Positions 30,440 to 40,000 of a stretch of 40,470 nt of DNA are shown piece by piece. This DNA is from Cephaloticoccus primus (lineage in GTDB: Bacteria > Verrucomicrobiota > Verrucomicrobiia > Opitutales > Opitutaceae). Positions within the stretch are counted from its first letter, which is position 1; each line of letters begins with the position of its first letter. Where the stretch lies: NCBI RefSeq assembly GCF_001580015.1, contig NZ_LSZQ01000040.1, positions 1-40,470 on the forward strand, read 5' to 3'. The position numbers and the translations under genes are program-made. The notes beneath the pieces were generated by a model. The model was not told the origin of the DNA, searched no databases, and was given only the letters and a program-made list of their open reading frames with translations.

Positions 30440-30462
30440 CGCACAAACCGATATTTTGTGCG
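30440..30462. promoter_or_regulatory. Perfect inverted repeat between divergent pseudopilin and aminotransferase genes
   Basis: CGCACAAA (30440-30447), a 7-base spacer and TTTGTGCG (30455-30462) form a perfect 8-bp palindrome 67 bp before the aminotransferase start and 138 bp before the pseudopilin start. It is the most symmetric sequence in the 226-bp divergent gap and is not related to the large intergenic elements. Operator or hairpin function is inference. Confidence 0.35.
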
Positions 30463-30528
30463 GCACGTGCATGGCGCGCGGACTCGACAAGGCTTTCGGA
30501 GCTCTCCTAGCCTGCACGCCTTTTGCTT

Positions 30529-31395
30529 ATGAAAATTTACCTCAATGGGCAGTTTGTGGATTCCGCTGATGCAGCGATCTCTGTTTTCGACCACGGTTTG
30601 CTCTATGGGGACGGAGTGTTCGAGGGCATCCGGCTTTATGGCGGAAATGTGTTTCGGCTGGAGGAGCACCTGGAGCGCCTGGAGTACTCGGCGCGAGCGA
30701 TCATGCTCGACATCCCGCACACGCGCGCGGAGCTCAGCGAGATCGTCTGCGAGACTTGCCGCCAAAACGGGCTCACCGACGCGTACATCCGGCTCGTCGT
30801 CACGCGCGGCGTGGGAGACCTCGGGCTGGCGCCTTGGACCTGCCCGAAGCCTTCGGTCTTCGTGATCGCGAGCAAGATCTCGCTCTACCCGCAGGAGTAT
30901 TACGACAACGGCCTGGCAATCGTCACGGTGCCCACGCGGCGGATCGGCCCCGCTGCCTTGCCGCCGACCGTCAAATCGCTCAACTACCTGAACAATATTT
31001 TGGGCAAGATCGAGGCCCGCCAGTTTGGCGCGCTGGAGGCGATCATGCTCAACGAGCAGGGCTACGTCGCCGAGTGCACGGCGGACAACATCTTCATCGT
31101 GCACAAGGGCGAGCTGATCACCCCTGCGATCTCTCACGGCGCGCTAAAGGGGATCACGCGCGACGCCGTCCTCGACATCGCCGAGGAGCTAAAGGTGCCG
31201 CTGCGCGACAGCTCGATGACCCGCTACGATGTGTGGTGCGCCGATGAGTGTTTCCTCACAGGCTCGGGCGCGGAGGTCGTGCCGGTAATCGCGCTCGACG
31301 GCCGGCGGATCGGCGACGGCAAGCCCGGGCCGATCACGCGCGAGGTGCTGGCCTCTTTCCGTCGGCGCGTCCTCGTCGAAGGCACGCGCATTTAA
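30529..31395 (+). CDS. ilvE: Class IV PLP aminotransferase, probable branched-chain amino acid aminotransferase
   Basis: 288 residues. FDHGLLYGDGVFEGIRLYGGNVFRLEEH, here spanning residues 20-47, is characteristic of IlvE; the PLP lysine is K149 in PTVKSLNYLNN; and GYVAECTADNIFIV and FLTGSGAEVVPVIALDGR complete the fold-type IV pattern. It transfers amino groups between glutamate and branched-chain 2-oxo acids. D-amino acid transaminase and aminodeoxychorismate lyase share the fold and cannot be ruled out completely. The ATG at 30529 is chosen; a TTG two codons upstream is in frame but unnecessary. It ends nine bases before repeat copy G. Stands alone. Confidence 0.88.
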   Translation: MKIYLNGQFVDSADAAISVFDHGLLYGDGVFEGIRLYGGNVFRLEEHLERLEYSARAIMLDIPHTRAELSEIVCETCRQNGLTDAYIRLVVTRGVGDLGLAPWTCPKPSVFVIASKISLYPQEYYDNGLAIVTVPTRRIGPAALPPTVKSLNYLNNILGKIEARQFGALEAIMLNEQGYVAECTADNIFIVHKGELITPAISHGALKGITRDAVLDIAEELKVPLRDSSMTRYDVWCADECFLTGSGAEVVPVIALDGRRIGDGKPGPITREVLASFRRRVLVEGTRI

Positions 31396-31404
31396 CAAAC
31401 CTCC

Positions 31405-31900
31405 TGCCACTGCGCGTAGGGGTGGGAGGGTGGGGCCCTGCGCGTGGGGCGGTGGCGGGTCGCCACTTCCATTGAATTTGCGATTTTGCCGCGTGCGCTG
31501 CGCGTCCGAACAAAATCGCAAATTTAACGAGACCATCCCCCTGTCGCGTTGCGAGGGGCGTAGCCCCGTTCCATTTGGCGAGCCGCTCGTTGGCAGCTCG
31601 TCAGTTGCCTCAACCAAAGCGCGAATGGAGCGTAAACCCGTTTGGGCGATTTTTTGGGTTAACGGGAAAATGTTGCCCTGACGCGGCGGCCCGGTCTGCG
31701 ACCGCGCCGCCGCGCAAAATGAAGCGGTCAACGACCGCGGTCCAACGAGGTCGCGCCCATGGAAAGGCTCGAAGATCCTGTCGCAACGCGACAGGGAGGA
31801 GTCCTTTAAATTTTGGAATCGGCTCCGTCGCTACGCGACGGAGCCGATTCCAAAATTTAATGGCCCGTGGCGACCCGCCACCGCTCCGCGCGCAGCGGAA
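31405..31900. repeat. Mosaic palindromic intergenic element, copy G (head-to-head composite)
   Basis: Unlike the others, both ends are left ends. At 31405-31560 it reads forward: two terminal motifs in tandem (CCACTGCGCGTAGGGG and CTGCGCGTGGGG), stem I of the first allele, and an incomplete stem II. At 31780-31900 it reads in reverse: stem II (CTGTCGC/GCGACAG, loop AAC), stem I of a third variant (TTTTGGAATCGG arms with CGTCGC/GCGACG apex) and the end CCGCTGCGCGCGG. Between them lie a GAGCCGC-TCGTTG hairpin, the linker (AAACCCGTTTGGGCG), a GGCGGCCCGGTCTGC-type hairpin and the GCGGTC-AAC-GACCGC module. Stem III is missing. 31901-32046, before mcsA, shows no other feature. Confidence 0.82.
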
Positions 31901-32046
31901 AACAAACGGGCCTGTGCGCACGCGCTTGTGCCCGCTTGTCGCTCCTGCGCTGTCTCAGCGTGCGACATTGGCACGGGATTACTTATGCCTGTGCTCTTGC
32001 TAGCCTGTTACAGGTTGGCATCTTGCGCGCAAAGCTCCTCCTCCCT

Positions 32047-32571
32047 ATGGCCCCTCCTCTCAAATGTGATCTGTGCGACAATCCGGCGACCGTGCACTTG
32101 ACGCAGATCGTCAACAACAAGGTGCACAAGGTCGACCTCTGCGAACACTGCGCGAAGGCCAAGGGCGTCACCGACCCGAGCGGTTTTTCGCTCTCCGAGC
32201 TCCTGCTCGGTGCGGCGGCGGGTAACGCCGTGGCTGCCGCGGCCCAGCCGCCACCGCACACGCTGCGCTGCGAGAAGTGCGGCTACACGGAGCTGGAGTT
32301 CAAGAAGAGCGGCCACCTCGGCTGCCCGGATTGCTACGACACCTTTGAGCCGCTCATTGAGGGGATGCTCGACAAAATGCACAAAGGCACGGCCCACCTC
32401 GGCAAGGCGCCGCAGCGCGCCATCGAGCGCCAACGCCTCCACCAACGGCTCACCGAACTCAACGACGCCCTGAGCGAAGCCATTAAGACCGAGCGCTATG
32501 AAGACGCCGCCCGCTGCCGCGATGAAATCAACCAAGTCAAACAGACCTACGGGGAAGAGCCGGCGCGTTAA
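32047..32571 (+). CDS. mcsA: McsA-like zinc-finger activator of the arginine kinase McsB
   Basis: 174 residues. Two paired zinc-binding modules: CDLC (7-10) with CEHC (32-35), and CEKC (75-78) with CPDC (93-96). A Gly/Ala-rich linker separates them, and a UVR domain closes the protein (about 133-168, RLTELNDALSEAIKTERYEDAA). In Bacillus, McsA binds and activates McsB. The start at 32047 is immediately before the first zinc finger; the longer frame reads into repeat DNA. The mcsB frame starts inside its 3' end (about 50 bp overlap), implying coupled translation. Confidence 0.93.
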   Translation: MAPPLKCDLCDNPATVHLTQIVNNKVHKVDLCEHCAKAKGVTDPSGFSLSELLLGAAAGNAVAAAAQPPPHTLRCEKCGYTELEFKKSGHLGCPDCYDTFEPLIEGMLDKMHKGTAHLGKAPQRAIERQRLHQRLTELNDALSEAIKTERYEDAARCRDEINQVKQTYGEEPAR

Positions 32572-33655
32572 GCCGCTGACGCTTGAGGGCCTCCTTGACT
32601 CGCCCTCGGAGCTCGCCGCCGATGCCAGCGCGGGCAGCGTGTCGATCGTGCTGATGACGCGCATCCGCCTCGCGCGAAATCTCGCGGCGACGCCCTTCCC
32701 GGGCTGGGCGCGCGACGAGCAGCGCGAGGAGGCGTACCAGGCCTGCTGCGCGGCGCTCACTGCGATCCCGCTGATGAAGCGCGGCCTCAGCGTCTCTGTG
32801 GCGGAGCTCACGGAGCTGGAGAAGCAAATCCTCGTCGAGCGTCACTTGATCAGCCGCGAGCTCAGCGAGGCCAAGCGCGGCGCCGGCGTCGTCATCAGCG
32901 CCGATCAGGCCCTCTCGGTCATGGTGAACGAGGAGGACCACCTGCGCATCCAGGTCCTGCGCGGCGGCTTCCAGCTCAAGAAAGCGTGGAGCGCGATCAA
33001 CGAGCTGGATTCCGCCCTCGAAGACCACCTCAACTACGCCTTTTCGGAAACGCGCGGCTACCTCACTGCCTGCCCCACAAACTTGGGCACGGGCATGCGC
33101 GCCTCGGCCATGATGCACCTGCCCGCGCTCGTCATCACTGGCCAGATGGAGAAGGTCGTCCGCGCGGTAAACCAACTGGGGATGGTCGTGCGCGGCCTCT
33201 TCGGCGAGGGCTCGGAGGCCAGCGGCAGCATTTTCCAGATCTCGAATCAAACGACCCTCGGCGAGTCCGAGTCGGGCATCCTGAAGCGGCTCGGCAGCGT
33301 GCTGGAGACCATCGTCGAGCACGAGAGCAACGCCCGCCAGCGCCTCCTCGAAGCGCAGGCGAGCAACCTCTTCGACAAGATCGGCCGCGCCTACGGCATC
33401 CTCCACAACAGCCACCTGCTCAACTCTGCGGAGGCCATGAACCTGCTCTCGCTCATCCGCCTGGGCGTCGATCTCGGCCACTTCCCCGAGGCTGAGCGCG
33501 CGCGCGTCGACCGCCTCTTTATGGAGACGCAGCCCGGCCACCTCCAGCACACGCAAAAAGGGGAGATCGAGCCCATGCAGCGCGACCTCCTGCGCGCGAG
33601 TCTTTTGCGCACAGAGTTTGCCAACGTTTCCGCACCCGATTTCAGTCGCGCCTGA
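32522..33655 (+). CDS. mcsB: Protein-arginine kinase McsB
   Basis: Phosphorylates arginine residues on damaged or regulatory proteins, marking them for ClpC-ClpP degradation. Phosphagen-kinase core: VLMTRIRLARN near 43-53, NEEDHLRIQVLRGG, and CPTNLGTGMRAS with the conserved Cys at 184. The C-terminal RDLLRA at 354-359 matches the RDxxRA allosteric phospho-arginine pocket described for Bacillus McsB. 377 residues from 32522; a start at 32498 would add eight residues and increase the overlap with mcsA to 74 bp. clpC follows 110 bp downstream. All motif residues expected of an active kinase are present. Confidence 0.93.
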   Translation: MKSTKSNRPTGKSRRVKPLTLEGLLDSPSELAADASAGSVSIVLMTRIRLARNLAATPFPGWARDEQREEAYQACCAALTAIPLMKRGLSVSVAELTELEKQILVERHLISRELSEAKRGAGVVISADQALSVMVNEEDHLRIQVLRGGFQLKKAWSAINELDSALEDHLNYAFSETRGYLTACPTNLGTGMRASAMMHLPALVITGQMEKVVRAVNQLGMVVRGLFGEGSEASGSIFQISNQTTLGESESGILKRLGSVLETIVEHESNARQRLLEAQASNLFDKIGRAYGILHNSHLLNSAEAMNLLSLIRLGVDLGHFPEAERARVDRLFMETQPGHLQHTQKGEIEPMQRDLLRASLLRTEFANVSAPDFSRA

Positions 33656-33765
33656 GACTCGGCGACGTGCCCTCCCGCCGCCCCCGCCGCCGCGCCCTCT
33701 CTGCCGAAAACCCATTTTTTAAAAAAAACGCCCGAAGAAGCACCGAAATCCCAACCATTGCCGCC

Positions 33766-36297
33766 ATGTCCCAAGACCCGACGAACAACCTAACCCCGCG
33801 CGCGCAGCAAGTCATCACCCTGTCGAAGCAGGAGGCCGCCCGCTTCAAGCACAACTACGTGGGCTCCGAGCACCTGCTCCTCGGCCTCATCAAGCTGGGG
33901 CAGGGCGTCGCCGTCAGCGTGCTGCAAAAGATGGGGCTCGACCTCGAACCCGTGCGCGCCGAGGTCGAGAAGCAAGTCGGCACCGGGCAGGATGGCCCCA
34001 AGTCGCCGGATCAGATCCCCTACACCCCGCGCATGCGAAAAGTCCTCGCGCTCGCGGGCAAGGAAGCGAAGGCGCTGAGCCACTCTTACGTCGGCACCGA
34101 GCACCTGCTCCTCGGCCTCCTGCGCGAAGGCGAAGGCGTCGCCGCCCGCGTCCTGAAGTCGCTCGATATCGACATCGAGCGCACCCGTCAGGAAATCCTG
34201 CGCGAGCTCGATCCGGAGTTTGCTTCGGACGACTCGATGGAGCCGGGCCTGGTCGCAGCCGGAGTCGGCGGCGGCGACGATCGCCGCGACGTCAAGACGC
34301 CCGCGCTAAAAGCCTTCGGGCGCGACCTCACCGAGCTCGCCCGCAAGGGCGAGCTGGATCCCGTAGTGGGCCGCGCCGAGGAGATCCGCCGCGTCGTCCA
34401 GATCCTCTGCCGCCGCACCAAGAACAATCCCGTGCTCATCGGCGAAGCGGGCGTGGGCAAGACTGCCATCGCCGAAGGACTCGCCCAGGAAATCGCCAGC
34501 GGGGCCGTCCCCGACATCCTCGCCGAGAAGCGCGTCATCACGCTCGACCTTGCCCTGATGGTCGCAGGCACCAAGTACCGCGGCCAGTTCGAGGAGCGCA
34601 TCAAGGCCGTGATGGATGAGATCAAGCGCGCCAAAAACATCATCCTCTTCATCGACGAGCTGCACACCATCGTCGGCGCGGGCGCAGCCGAAGGCGCGAT
34701 GGATGCCTCAAACATATTCAAGCCCGCGCTCTCCCGCGGGGAGCTCCAGTGTGTCGGCGCGACGACCCTCAACGAGTACCGCAAGCACATCGAAAAAGAC
34801 TCCGCGCTCGATCGCCGTTTCCAGAGCGTAAAGGTCGAGCCGCCCAGCGTCGAAGACACGATCACCATCCTTAAAGGCATCCGCAGCAAATACGAGGAGC
34901 ACCACAAGGCGACCTTCACAGACGCCGCGCTCGAAGCGGCCGCCAAGCTCTCCGACCGCTACATCACCGGCCGTTACCTGCCGGATAAGGCGATCGACAT
35001 CATGGATGAGGCGGGCTCCCGCGCCCGTATCGGCTCACTCGTGCGCCCGCCCGATATCGATAGCCTCAACAAGAAAATCGAAGCCGTCTGCTCGAAGAAG
35101 GAAAAGGCCATCGCCGGACAACAATTTGAGGAAGCCGCCAAGTACCGCGACGAAGAGAAGACGCTGCGTGCCAAGCTCGAAGAAACCACGACCGCGTGGC
35201 GCAAGGAGCGCGACGAGCACCGCGTAAAAATCGACGAAGACCTCATGATGCAGGTCGTCTCCACATGGACGGGCATCCCGCTGAGCCGGATGGAGAGCAA
35301 GGAGACCCAGAAGCTCCTCTCGATGGAGGCGGAGATTCAGAAGGTCGTCGTCGGCCAGGACCTCGCTGCCTCGGCCATTGCGCGCGCGCTGCGCCGCTCC
35401 CGCGTTGACCTCAAAGACCCACGGCGGCCCATCGGCTCCTTCCTCTTCGTGGGCCCCACCGGCGTGGGGAAGACCGAGACCGCCAAGCAGCTCGCCTCCC
35501 AGATGTTTGGAAACCAGGACGCGATCATCCAGATCGACATGTCCGAGTACATGGAGAAGTTCGCCGTCTCGCGGCTCGTCGGCTCGCCCCCGGGCTACGT
35601 CGGCTACGACGAAGGCGGCCAGCTCACCGAGGCCGTGCGCCGCAAGCCGTACTCGGTCGTCCTCTTCGACGAGATCGAAAAAGCGCACCCCGACGTCATC
35701 CAGATCCTGCTGCAAATCCTCGAAGACGGCCGCCTCACCGACTCGCTCGGCCGCACCGTGGATTTTCGCAACACGATCATCATCATGACCTCCAACATCG
35801 GCGCTGCGCTCCTCCAGCGGCAGACTTCGATGGGCTTTGCCGCCGCTGCCGCTGATCCCAACGATGCGGAAAAAATGCGCGAGAAGGTCATCGAAGAGGC
35901 CAAGCGCGTTTTCAAACCCGAGTTCCTCAACCGCATCTCGGACATCATATTCTTCCGGCCACTGGAGAAGGCTGACCTCGTTAAAATCGTCGAAATCGAG
36001 CTGGAGAAATTCAGCAAGCGGCTCGTCGATCGCAGCATCAAGATCGAGTTTAGCGCGGCGGCTAAAGAGCTCCTCATCGAAAAGGGCTACGACGAAAAAT
36101 ACGGTGCCCGCCCGCTGCGCCGCGCCATTGAGCACAGCCTCGAAGACCCGCTCGCCGAAGCGATCTTGCGCGGCGAAATCAAGGATGGGGGCCGCGTGAC
36201 CGTCGATAGCGACGGCGAACGCCTCCTCTTTAAACAAAGCGCGGCAAGCAAAACCGGCAAAGCCGCCAAGACAGCCGCCGCCGAGCTCGCCTCATAG
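33766..36297 (+). CDS. clpC: AAA+ unfoldase ClpC
   Basis: 843 residues from the ATG at 33766. Two N-terminal Clp repeats ([53 protein letters not shown]), the first AAA domain with [13 protein letters not shown] at 226, a UVR-containing middle domain at about 440-480 ([20 protein letters not shown]), which is the ClpC hallmark that docks McsB/MecA-type adaptors, and the second AAA domain with [13 protein letters not shown] at 563. It unfolds substrates for ClpP. Downstream of mcsA-mcsB, matching the Firmicutes order but without ctsR. The C-terminus ends in a Lys/Ala-rich tail. A small GCCCC/GGGGC hairpin lies just after the stop with no T-run. An alternative start at 33667 is rejected as Arg-rich. 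Confidence 0.95.
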   Translation: MSQDPTNNLTPRAQQVITLSKQEAARFKHNYVGSEHLLLGLIKLGQGVAVSVLQKMGLDLEPVRAEVEKQVGTGQDGPKSPDQIPYTPRMRKVLALAGKEAKALSHSYVGTEHLLLGLLREGEGVAARVLKSLDIDIERTRQEILRELDPEFASDDSMEPGLVAAGVGGGDDRRDVKTPALKAFGRDLTELARKGELDPVVGRAEEIRRVVQILCRRTKNNPVLIGEAGVGKTAIAEGLAQEIASGAVPDILAEKRVITLDLALMVAGTKYRGQFEERIKAVMDEIKRAKNIILFIDELHTIVGAGAAEGAMDASNIFKPALSRGELQCVGATTLNEYRKHIEKDSALDRRFQSVKVEPPSVEDTITILKGIRSKYEEHHKATFTDAALEAAAKLSDRYITGRYLPDKAIDIMDEAGSRARIGSLVRPPDIDSLNKKIEAVCSKKEKAIAGQQFEEAAKYRDEEKTLRAKLEETTTAWRKERDEHRVKIDEDLMMQVVSTWTGIPLSRMESKETQKLLSMEAEIQKVVVGQDLAASAIARALRRSRVDLKDPRRPIGSFLFVGPTGVGKTETAKQLASQMFGNQDAIIQIDMSEYMEKFAVSRLVGSPPGYVGYDEGGQLTEAVRRKPYSVVLFDEIEKAHPDVIQILLQILEDGRLTDSLGRTVDFRNTIIIMTSNIGAALLQRQTSMGFAAAAADPNDAEKMREKVIEEAKRVFKPEFLNRISDIIFFRPLEKADLVKIVEIELEKFSKRLVDRSIKIEFSAAAKELLIEKGYDEKYGARPLRRAIEHSLEDPLAEAILRGEIKDGGRVTVDSDGERLLFKQSAASKTGKAAKTAAAELAS

Positions 36298-36379
36298 CCC
36301 CAAGATAAAGGGGCGAAGATGACGGAGCACAGTGGCAATGGGTTGAGGACGAGCCGCCCGCCAGAAAGGGCCGAAGCCG

Positions 36380-36736
36380 ACGGCGCACCAACGCGTGCGC
36401 CGCCAAATAAACGGGTCTGAGACCCCGCGGGGGGCGGTGGCGTGGCGCCACGTGCCATTCAATTTGCGATTTTGCCCGTGCGCTGCGCGCCCAAGCAAAA
36501 TCGCAAATTTAACGGGACATCCCCCAGTCGCGTTGCGACTGGGAAGGGAGCTTCAAATGCGGATGGGGGCGTAAACCCATTTGGGCGCGGCGAAAAAGTT
36601 TACGGGTTAAATCTCCGACCCGACCGAAGGTCGGGGAGCTCCTCACTATGCGGTTTGTGTTTCGGGCGGAACGCCCGAAACACAAACCGCATAGTGAACG
36701 GGTGCAGGCACCGCCTGCCGCCCCACGCGTAGTGGA
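36380..36736 (+). repeat. Mosaic palindromic intergenic element, copy H (forward)
   Basis: Starts with the hairpin GGCGCAC-CAACGC-GTGCGCC and an AATAA-GGGTC-TGA-GACCC module (36405-36427). A short terminal motif (CCCCGCGGGGGG) follows, then GTGGCG-TGG-CGCCAC, stem I of the first allele, stem II (CAGTCGC/GCGACTG), the linker (ACCCATTTGGGCG), CCGACC-GAA-GGTCGG, and stem III at 36645-36695 with arms ACTATGCGG and CCGCATAGT. It closes with GGGTGCAGGCACCGCCTG and the complement of CCACTACGCGTGGGG. 36298-36379, after clpC, holds no other feature. Confidence 0.87.
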
Positions 36737-37004
36737 GAAATAGGGGACACCGTCCCCCGCCGCCCGTGCAGGGCTACTCTCTTGCCCACGCGTTGAGGAG
36801 CGCCGCGAGATTAGGCAGGGAGATAAAGTACTTACTGGGCCTCAAACTGGGATTTTGGGGTCAAAAGCTGCCCAGCTTTTTGCAATAAACTACGTAGAAT
36901 AATCTTTGTAAGATACGTACTAATAGTCAGTTCCTTGGCCCATGGATGAAGTGAAATACTTATTTATGGACAAAAAATGCCAGTACGGTAGCCGTGCTGG
37001 CCTT
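36737..37004 (+). other. AT-rich promoter-proximal region before the beta-strand-repeat protein
   Basis: 36743-36757 is a small perfect hairpin (GGGGAC-ACC-GTCCCC). 36863-36881 is AAAAGCT-GCCC-AGCTTTTT, a weak terminator-like hairpin. From about 36830 the base composition changes abruptly to AT-rich, with TAGAAT and TACTAAT candidates for a -10 but no convincing -35. In-frame ATG codons at 36942 and 36966 are alternative starts for the following gene. No RNA gene is recognisable. Confidence 0.4.
36863..36881 (+). terminator. Weak intrinsic terminator-like hairpin
   Basis: Seven-base arms AAAAGCT and AGCTTTT around a GCCC loop, followed by one more T. The stem is AT-rich and the U-tract is largely inside it, so termination strength is doubtful. 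It is placed between repeat copy H and the start of the surface-protein gene. Confidence 0.3.
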
Positions 37005-40000
37005 ATGCATTTCGTCGGCTCCTGCGTAGTTACCCCCCCCCCACCATCGCGTTGTAAATTAACTACTTACATAAGTTTATTTACCGCGTGTGCAGCAATT
37101 GCCGTACTTGCTGCGCTAACTCCGCAGACTGCCAGTGCGCAGATTTTGCCTCCGAGCACCGTCGTGGAATGGAGCGGAGCGGGCTCAAACAACAATTGGG
37201 GCACTGGGGCCAATTGGGTGGGCGGCAGCGTTCCGGGAAGTGGAGCCGACGTGCTTTTCGGCGACTTGCCCAGCGGCGGCACCCTCCCGCCCCCCACTGA
37301 TGAGAGCGCGATTGTGCAGACTGTCGCTCTGGGAAACGTCGACCGTTCGCTGCGTTCGCTCTGGTTTGAGGCGGGGCTCTGGTACACGCTGACGGGCTCG
37401 GGCCAGCTCACGCTTGGGCAGGGGCTCGAAGACAATGGGACTCTGCTCGTGGTGAACAGTCCGGGCCTTCAGGCCCAGTCAGAGCACAACATCGAAAATC
37501 GCGTCCGGATCACCGACGTCGGGGGCTATGGCCGGATCGAGAACTACTCTGAAGGCGGTTTACGAATCGGTGGCACTTTTGACCTTAATGGCAGAAGCGT
37601 CCGGATCGGCGGCACGGGCGCGACCCACCTTGCCAACACGATCAGCGGAGCGGGGAATATCGAGGTGGGCCCGGCAGGAGGCTTCAGCACTCAGCCGCAG
37701 CTCATCCTCAGCGGCAGCCAGCCGCAGTGGAACGGCTCGCTCGTGGTAAACAGCGGCGGCTTCGCCATCCTCAAGACCTTCCAGGCGCTCGGCTACGGCG
37801 GCGAAAAACGTGTCTACGACGGCGGCTCGCTCGCCCTGCGTTCACACCTCGAAATGGGGCTGCATTATGACCCTCCCGTAAATGCTCCCGACCAGCCGTT
37901 GCTCATCACCGGTGCGGGGATCACACGCCGCGCGGAGACCGAGCAGATCGGCGCGCTCTACAACGACGGCGGGGAAAACCGCTTCGACATGCGGGTCGAG
38001 TTCGCGGGCGATACGCTCTTTGGTGCGCGCGGCGACCGCGAAGGCGGGCTCACGCTGGGCGGGCGTGTTTATAACGCAGGCGAGGGGCGTTTCATCAAAG
38101 TCGGCCCGGGGCTCATTGCGCTGGGCAACTCGGCGACGGGGACTGGCGCCAACAGCTGGAGCGGGGGCACCGTTATCCGCGGCGGCGTCTTGCGGCTCGG
38201 CAGTGCGGGGGCACTGCCGACGGGCACCAACCTCGTCTTCGAGGGGGGCATCCTGGAGCTCGGCGACGGCGACTTCACGCGCGGCCTCGGTACGGGGAAT
38301 AATCAACTGCGCTGGGCCGGCTCGGGCGGCTTCTCTGCCTACGGCGCCGACCGCAGCGTGACGATTAGCGGTGCCCCCCAGTTCTACTGGGGGACGACAG
38401 ATCCCGATCTGACTCCCCACTTCCTCAAAGACGGCGACGCGCTCCTGCTCAGCTCCCGCTACGCCACGCACAACATCACGTTCACCAACCATGTCCAACT
38501 AGGCAGGCAGGCGCGCGAAATCCGCGTCGAGCGCGGCGTGGGCAACGCCCATGCGATCATGTCGGGGATGGTTTATGGGTTTGCCAATAGTGCCATTCGC
38601 AAAACAGGCCGTGGCCTTCTACACCTCTCCATTCTTGTGGGTGGTGGTGGGGAGTCACCCCAGCGGATGATCATCGAAGACGGGGCAGTGAGGTATCCGC
38701 TCTCTTTTGGTCTTTATTCCAGTAACTACAACACCCGGCTGGCTGGCGGTGTTTTGGGGATCGAGGGAGACTACACCCGTACCCTTGGCCCAAATGATGG
38801 CCAGATCCAGTGGATCGGCTCCGGCGGTTTCGCGGCCTATGGCGGCGGTACGCGTACCGTGACGTTCACCGGCCAAGGCGCACTCCCTTGGGGAGGAGGC
38901 CGTTTCGTCGGGGACGAGCAGGAGCTGCGTTTCGGCCACTACACCGCCGACGGCACGGTCTCGTTTGCACACGCAATAGACTTGGGGAGTAATAAGGTGC
39001 GCGTAATCCGGATCGAGCGCGGTAGCGCCCCAGAGCGAGCCGATGTGCTCCTTGGGGACACAAAAGGCAGCTCGGACTTGTGGTTGGTGGGCGATGGCCG
39101 GATCGATTTCAGGGGTCTCATCGGTTTAGAGAGTTCCGGCCCCACCCTGAATATCTTCGGTGCCGAGGTTCGGATCCACGGCCAAGGCCACCTCAGCAGG
39201 GAGACGATTACCCTCCGCCACGGCGGCACGCTATTTCTCGACGACTTGGGTAAGCACGACTCTGAGAGTGGCGGGCAGGCCAGTACCAACCGCATTCGTG
39301 ACGATGCGACCCTTCATCTACAAGGAGGCACGCTGGTTTACCGGCGCGCAAATCACAGCAGCGCTTCCGAAAAGATAAAGGCGGTCGCGGTCGATGCGGG
39401 TGAAAACAGCATCATGCTGTTCCCGACCAATACGGCTGAGGGTGAGCTACGCGCGGAAACGCTTGTGCGGGGCACCGGCTCGCGTGGCACGCTGCACTTC
39501 TGGAAGCTCTACTCCCTGCTGCGGCTCGATACCTCGGCCAGCGGGCATGCCATAAACGACTCCAAGGGTACAGGGATCATCCCTTGGGCCGTTTTCGCAG
39601 GAGGCGCGGGAGGCTGGGCAACCGTCGTTCCCAATGGCACGGGCAGCGCCCTCAAAGCTCTGGATGCTTACGAAGTCGGGGCAGAGAGCGGCTGGGCCGC
39701 AGCGCACAACGTGCTGACCAGCGGCGGTCAAATGCTTGGGGCGAATCGCACGATCAATTCGCTGATTCTGGGCGGCGGCGATCTCGGCCTCGGCAGTGGT
39801 TCGGGTAACGGGCATACCCTCACGATCAACTCCGGCGGGCTGATCGCCATCAACAACGGGACGAGGGGCATCAACGGCAGCGGCCAGATTACGACGAGTA
39901 ACAGCCGTCCATTCTACGTTCACACGTTTGGCAACCTGACCTTCGGAGGGAGTGCGCGTTTCAGTGGCGGCATGGATCTGGTCAAAAGCCAGTCGGGCAC

